Below are positions 59,456-64,000 of a stretch of 64,000 nt of DNA, piece after piece. This stretch comes from Loxodes magnus. Taxonomy: Eukaryota > Ciliophora > Karyorelictea > Loxodida > Loxodidae. Numbering within the stretch: position 1 is the first letter of the stretch; each line of letters begins with the position of its first letter. The position numbers were made by a program, and so were the translations under genes. The stretch lies in assembly GCA_946699065.1 (NCBI GenBank), contig CAMPDV010001723.1, positions 1 through 64,000 on the forward strand. The letters run 5' to 3'. The notes under the pieces are model-generated. The model had not been told where the DNA came from and ran no database searches. It worked only from the letters and a program-made list of their open reading frames with translations.

Positions 59456-60130
59456 CAGGTACCTGCTGACAAGTTTTTTTACGTATTTGTATTCCACAAC
59501 TTTTTTATTAGTGGGAGATTACCATTTTGTATTTTAAATATAGTGCACTAGAAGCTTTTATTTGTAGATACCATTTTCTGTTATCCAAAGTTGATTTAGT
59601 TGGCGTCAAGTTCTATGTTCTCTTTCGTTTAATTTTCTTCATTTCAGCAGTTTCAAGAAAATGATAATAGTTATTGCAATATCAGCATCTTTTTACTATA
59701 AGTGAAGTTAAACGGTTAGTAGCAAATAATTTATTTTCTATTTTTGTAATTTCTTTGAATTTAGGATTAATAAATTAAAGCTCTGCTTTTGTTTCTTTCT
59801 AAAATTCAATTTAAGTTTTTTCAATTTCCATTATTGAATTTCTTTTTGAATGCTATTGGAATTTTAGCCATAATTTTTCATATGTCACGAGCTTGTTTTT
59901 GATTAGTTGCATTTTAAGTATATTCATTTCGTTATTATTATCATTAACGTTAGTGGTTAATTCGTATATTTGACAACTTTAGTTGAAAATCGACTCTTCT
60001 TGTTCTTTAATTACCCTTTTCAAGTCCTCAATCATTTTTTGATTTCTATGAGAAACTCTGTAATATCTTGTTCTAGTTCCACAATGCCTGTCATAATATT
60101 AAAGGATTTATTTCTAAAACATTTTTTATA
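59456..60130 (-). mobile_element. LINE ORF1-type element (family 1), partial
   Basis: The minus strand reads MIEDLKRVIKEQEESIFNQ, a coiled coil (NNEMNILKMQLIKNKL), MEIEKTQIEFQKE and a knuckle RCWYCNNYYHFLETA near 59690 (first Trp = TGA, last Cys lost). A tail with IKRKRTQNLTPTKSTL follows. It corresponds in position and sequence to the element at 26445-27321, including the shared stretch AAGCTTTTATTTGTAGAT on the + strand. The two copies probably share one insertion that was later duplicated with its surroundings. The N-terminus is lost or diverged. Confidence 0.6.
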
Positions 60131-62653
60131 ACAATTTATAAAAATTAGGATTTTATAATTCTATTTTAGTTATTTTTTCCACTATTATTTTTAGATTATA
60201 CTTAAACTCCAATTTATTTAATCTTAATCCTTTACTATTTATATAATTCTTTATAATGTAAACAATTGTTTAGATTCCTTTTAGTTATTTCATTATTTCC
60301 CTTATATTTAATATTTTCATTTTAATAAGCACAAACTTATCTCTTATATTAAAGCTTTTCTAAACTTTTCTAGGATCCTAATCATAAATTAGATATGAAT
60401 GACTTAGCTAATTTTTGATTTTTAATTTTTGAATATATTTGTCTCTTTAATCGAGAAAAATATGATAGCCTTCTAATTATGAAAGGTTGTATATTTAGGA
60501 AGTTATAAAGCAACTATTTTCGTACTTAATTTTATTAATTTTTAGTTTAGTTACTTATGATTTTATAAGTCTAGATACTCATATTTAGCAATTCTTTTAA
60601 CTAAGAATTTTTAAATAAAATGTATAGAATATTAAGATTTATCCCATTTTATTAATTCATCCAATTTAAATTCTAAACAACGATAAAGCTTTATCACTAA
60701 TTAACTATAATAATGCTGCTTTAGACAAGTTAAAGATTTACAAGTAAAAATAAATTTAATTTAGTATCAATTATAAATGTTCTGCATATACTTAATTTAT
60801 TTAAAGCTAAAAATATAATTGTAATGTCTTTTAATTATATCGAACATTTTTCTCACTTTATGATAAACTTTTAAAATTACCTAAGATTTCGTATATTAAA
60901 CATTTTTAATATTTTTTATAAAAGATAAGGTCAAAAATATTTAGCCTGTCTATTAAATATAACTACTTTAAATTTTTAAAAGTTTTATCTTTATTTTGTT
61001 TTTCATAGCAAAATCTTCTTAAAAATAAATTGAAGGAAAAAATAAATTTTAACTTTTAAAGCTGAAATTTTTTAGAATATATGTAAAATAAGCTAACTAA
61101 ATGTCCTTATCTGATTTTTAAATATCAGATATCAGCAAAAATAGCTTTAAATTAAAAGATAAAATCGAAATTAAAAATTAAGAATGTTTAATTTTTATCA
61201 CTAAGTATTTTAAATTCAAATCAATATACTTATAAAAATTTTTAACTTCAGTTCTGCTACTCAACAATGAAATTTATGATATATAAAATTTGCTATAATT
61301 TATTTTTATTTTTCATTAAGAATTTAATAAATAAAAAATGTAGTGATATAAAGTTAAGATATATATTTTATCTCTAAAATGAAATATAAAGACAAAGCTA
61401 AGTTATACCTGATTGAGATAGAAATATAAAGCTATTTATAGATCTATAAGCATTTAATTTAGTTTCTTGAGATGGCTCAATAAAAAGAAATTTCTAAATT
61501 TGTATAACTTAATAAATAATAAATATTTTTAGCTAATTACAAATTATATTGCTTGTAACAATCTATTGCTGAAGTTTCAATCTTCTTTATGAGACTTATC
61601 GTTTTAAAAATTATTAAGTAGAAAGGTATTTTTTATTTATCAGGAGATACACATTTATTCTAATTAAGCTGATATTATTTTTAGATATATATTCAATCAT
61701 ATTCCTTTATAGCTTACTTAAACTAGTTTTAGTTCAGTGGCACTAAACTAGGAAATAATCTTTAGCATTTAATATTTTTTATAGCAATAAACAATTAGCT
61801 ATTTCTTTTATTTCTTTGGCAATGATTAATTTTTCTACAATATATTTGAATAAAAAATTAAGATAAATAAATTATTATTATTTTGCTTTAGCAGCCTACT
61901 ATATATACAATTCTTAATCAACTTTATAAATTAAATCTTTCCAGATTGTTTAACTTAACTTTATATAATCTTCTACTATGCAATTGATAATAATTCATTT
62001 TTTATTTTTTAAAGATTATATTACATTTTATTTAAAATCCTTCAATCGCAAAATTATTAAAAGTGGAAGATCTTTATGGTATTTATTTATTCAATTAGAG
62101 AGTTTTAAAACGAATCATTTAGTTTTCCTAGTTTATTAAATTAAAAATTCTTAAGTTATTAAGATATTAAGCTTATTGGTAGAACTGATTAATTTATTAT
62201 TAATTAGCTATTTTTAATTATTATCATTTTATGTTTATCTCCTTATTTATCTTTTTATTCTAATTTTTTCCTGCTATAAAAACAATCCTTATGCTCACAT
62301 ATGCTAAAGCTTACCTTTCAACTTATTTTTAATAGCCCTTTTAAATAAAAACATTTTTAACCTATTTTATACTGGTAAAGATTAAAGACTATTTTAAAGA
62401 AGCAAATCATATTTATTTTTTCCTTCTATTTTCAAAGAAATTCTTCCTTGAATAGATAATTATATTTCCAAATTTTAAGTATCTTTCTTCTCTTTTTTCT
62501 AGCTAGTTACTCAAATATTTTAACCAGAATAGTTTTGCATTAATAGTTAAGTTAAATCAGTTAAAAAATTGAATTAAAATAAAGAGAAAATAATTTTCAT
62601 AAGTTTAGGTATTTCCTAGACTATTTATTCTTTAATTATTTAATTGTTTATAA
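60131..62653. other. A+T-rich intergenic DNA upstream of receptor E
   Basis: No coding pattern or repeat family recognised on either strand. Confidence 0.5.
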
Positions 62654-64000
62654 ATGGACAATTTGATTCTAAGTTTCTTAAGATAGAGTTTTGATAAACA
62701 TGTGGGCTTTTTAGTAACTCCATAATTATGTTTGATAAGTAAAGAAACAAAACTGGTGGTTTTCGCTTTAGTTTTATTGAATTTGCTTTAGTTTTCATTC
62801 GCTTAATCACAAAATGATTTTTATGAGTTAGAATATGATTCTTCCATAAAAATGTCTGTGTGTCCAAGCTAATACAACTGAGAAATTTCCTTATAAGGAT
62901 AATGTAGATGTAAAGAAGGATTCTTTTGACATAAATTTACTCAGTCATGCTAAAAATGCTAAATTGAAAACTGTGCAAATTGTAAAGCTTTTTACTATTA
63001 TAATGACTATTATGTTATTTACTGTACTGAATGCTTACAAAATTATTTTTTGCTTGGATAATTTTTTTCCAAATGTGTTGATTCATGTCCAAATGGCTTT
63101 GAATATTGGGAAAAACAATGTTGGTGTTAGAATAATAAATATATATTTGATTGAGATGAGCTGTGCTATGACTGTGCAACTATAGATACAGCATGTCAAT
63201 CCTGCGAAATAAATTTATGAGGTTAACTTTTGTAGTGCTCAAAATGCGCATAAAACATACTAAACATAGAAAGAACTTGCAAATAAGCTTAAACTACAAA
63301 CTGCCCTTTTAACCAATATTTCACAAATGAAAGTAATTGATTTCAATGTGGTTGATGTGGAAGTGAATGTGGAAAGAAAGAAGAATGTGCTTTGAATGAA
63401 ACATGCTTTTGCGAAAATTATAGCTTTTATAATGAAAGCTAAAACGAATGGCAGTGTCTTGATAATTGTCCATATAATTATGAGTCACAATGAAACTATG
63501 CTGGAAATTAAATTTGTGTTTAATAAGGAAAATACTTAAATTGATACACTAATGAATTTTTAAATACTTGTTTAAGTGAATAAGGTCTTTACAAGGAGGG
63601 TTATTCTTGCTAATGCTCGACTAAAACTAATTTTTTCGATAATATTCAAAGAAAATGTGTTCAGTAGTGCGAGGAAATTGGATAAACAAATGTATAAGGA
63701 ATCTGTTGAGATTGTAATACGTGAAATCTAGATTGTAAAATATGTTAGAATAGATGAAACTGTCTTGAATGTCGAGAAAATAGTACTTTAAACTCTTGAT
63801 ATTGCACTTGCAATGAAACTTATTGTGAGAATATGTTTAACGAATGCGAATCGTGTTTTGAAATACCTAACTGTAGAAAGTATAATAAAGGCATGTGCAC
63901 AATGTGTGAAGATGGATATTTTTTAAATCAAAACTTAACATGCGTCAACATAGCTTAAGTCAAAGAAGGTTGTATATCTGGTGATTATGGAAGTACAAAT
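62654..64000 (+). CDS. Cysteine-rich membrane protein, receptor family member E (5' part)
   Basis: From ATG 62654 the frame stays open to the window edge (449 codons). A strong signal-like hydrophobic stretch (LVVFALVLLNLLQFSFAQSQ) is followed by the Cys-rich ectodomain starting MSVCPSQYNW. This half is well diverged from A-C, yet in-frame TGA is kept at the same Trp sites (after SQYN, FF, IFD and INL). From about 63640 it becomes nearly identical to B. That combination of diverged sequence, kept Cys spacing and kept TGA positions is the best single argument that the family is functional and that TGA is sense here. The 3' half lies outside the window. Confidence 0.88.

Noticed and set aside
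1-64000. Tetrahymena-type code (TGA always stop), with all receptor, OTU and LINE genes being pseudogenes.
   Set aside because: TGA falls at Trp positions, swaps with TGG between paralogues, is kept in the diverged member E, and otherwise intact frames of 3.5 and 8.7 kb show no accompanying frame damage.
1-64000. LTR retroelements, Polinton-like elements or other virus-like copies.
   Set aside because: No long terminal repeats, integrase, capsid or polymerase motifs were recognised. The Gag-like knuckle proteins have simple-repeat tails and fit LINE ORF1.

Overview
This window looks like nuclear DNA of a ciliate with a doubly reassigned genetic code. It is very A+T-rich, roughly four fifths by eye. 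Long genes become open only when TAA and TAG are read as Gln, and they also contain in-frame TGA at positions where tryptophan is expected. Between close paralogues, TGA and TGG swap at aligned sites, and one TGA sits exactly at the conserved Trp of a RING finger. Three paralogues nevertheless end at an aligned TGA. UAR=Gln with UGA=Trp or stop is the code described for karyorelictean ciliates (NCBI table 27); Condylostoma (table 28) is the close alternative. No introns are evident in genes up to 8.7 kb.

Layout. (1) Five members of one cysteine-rich, multi-pass membrane receptor family lie on the + strand: A 6398-9913, B 19929-23645, C 46369-49380, D (3' fragment) 56606-57488 and E 62654 to the window edge. 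A and C share an almost identical ectodomain but have unrelated C-terminal halves. E is diverged at its 5' end and nearly identical to B further on, so the family looks like a mosaic shaped by conversion or exchange. (2) A giant minus-strand gene, 41417 down to about 32712 (about 2900 residues), encodes a very long coiled coil, then an otubain-type OTU cysteine protease and then a RING finger. A second, decayed copy at 13.1-16.5 kb has its middle inverted relative to its ends.

(3) At least ten copies of LINE-like ORF1 elements (coiled coil plus CCHC zinc knuckle, of two families) lie on both strands, with no reverse transcriptase anywhere in the window. A composite unit of about 2.97 kb carrying one ORF of each family occurs twice (1-2965 and 53638-56605). 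One element is inserted into another with a visible target duplication and a (TTA)n tail. (4) A GC-rich segment with a perfect hairpin, followed by seven or eight 19-20 bp iterons and a 21-bp motif repeated 1.4 kb away (30.9-32.3 kb), is unexplained.

The rest is A+T-rich intergenic DNA, partly recognisable as duplicated flanks of the receptor genes. Because no codon is an unambiguous stop in this code, ORF ends are set by TGA plus loss of conservation, and some 3' ends are approximate. Coordinates of decayed elements were read by eye.
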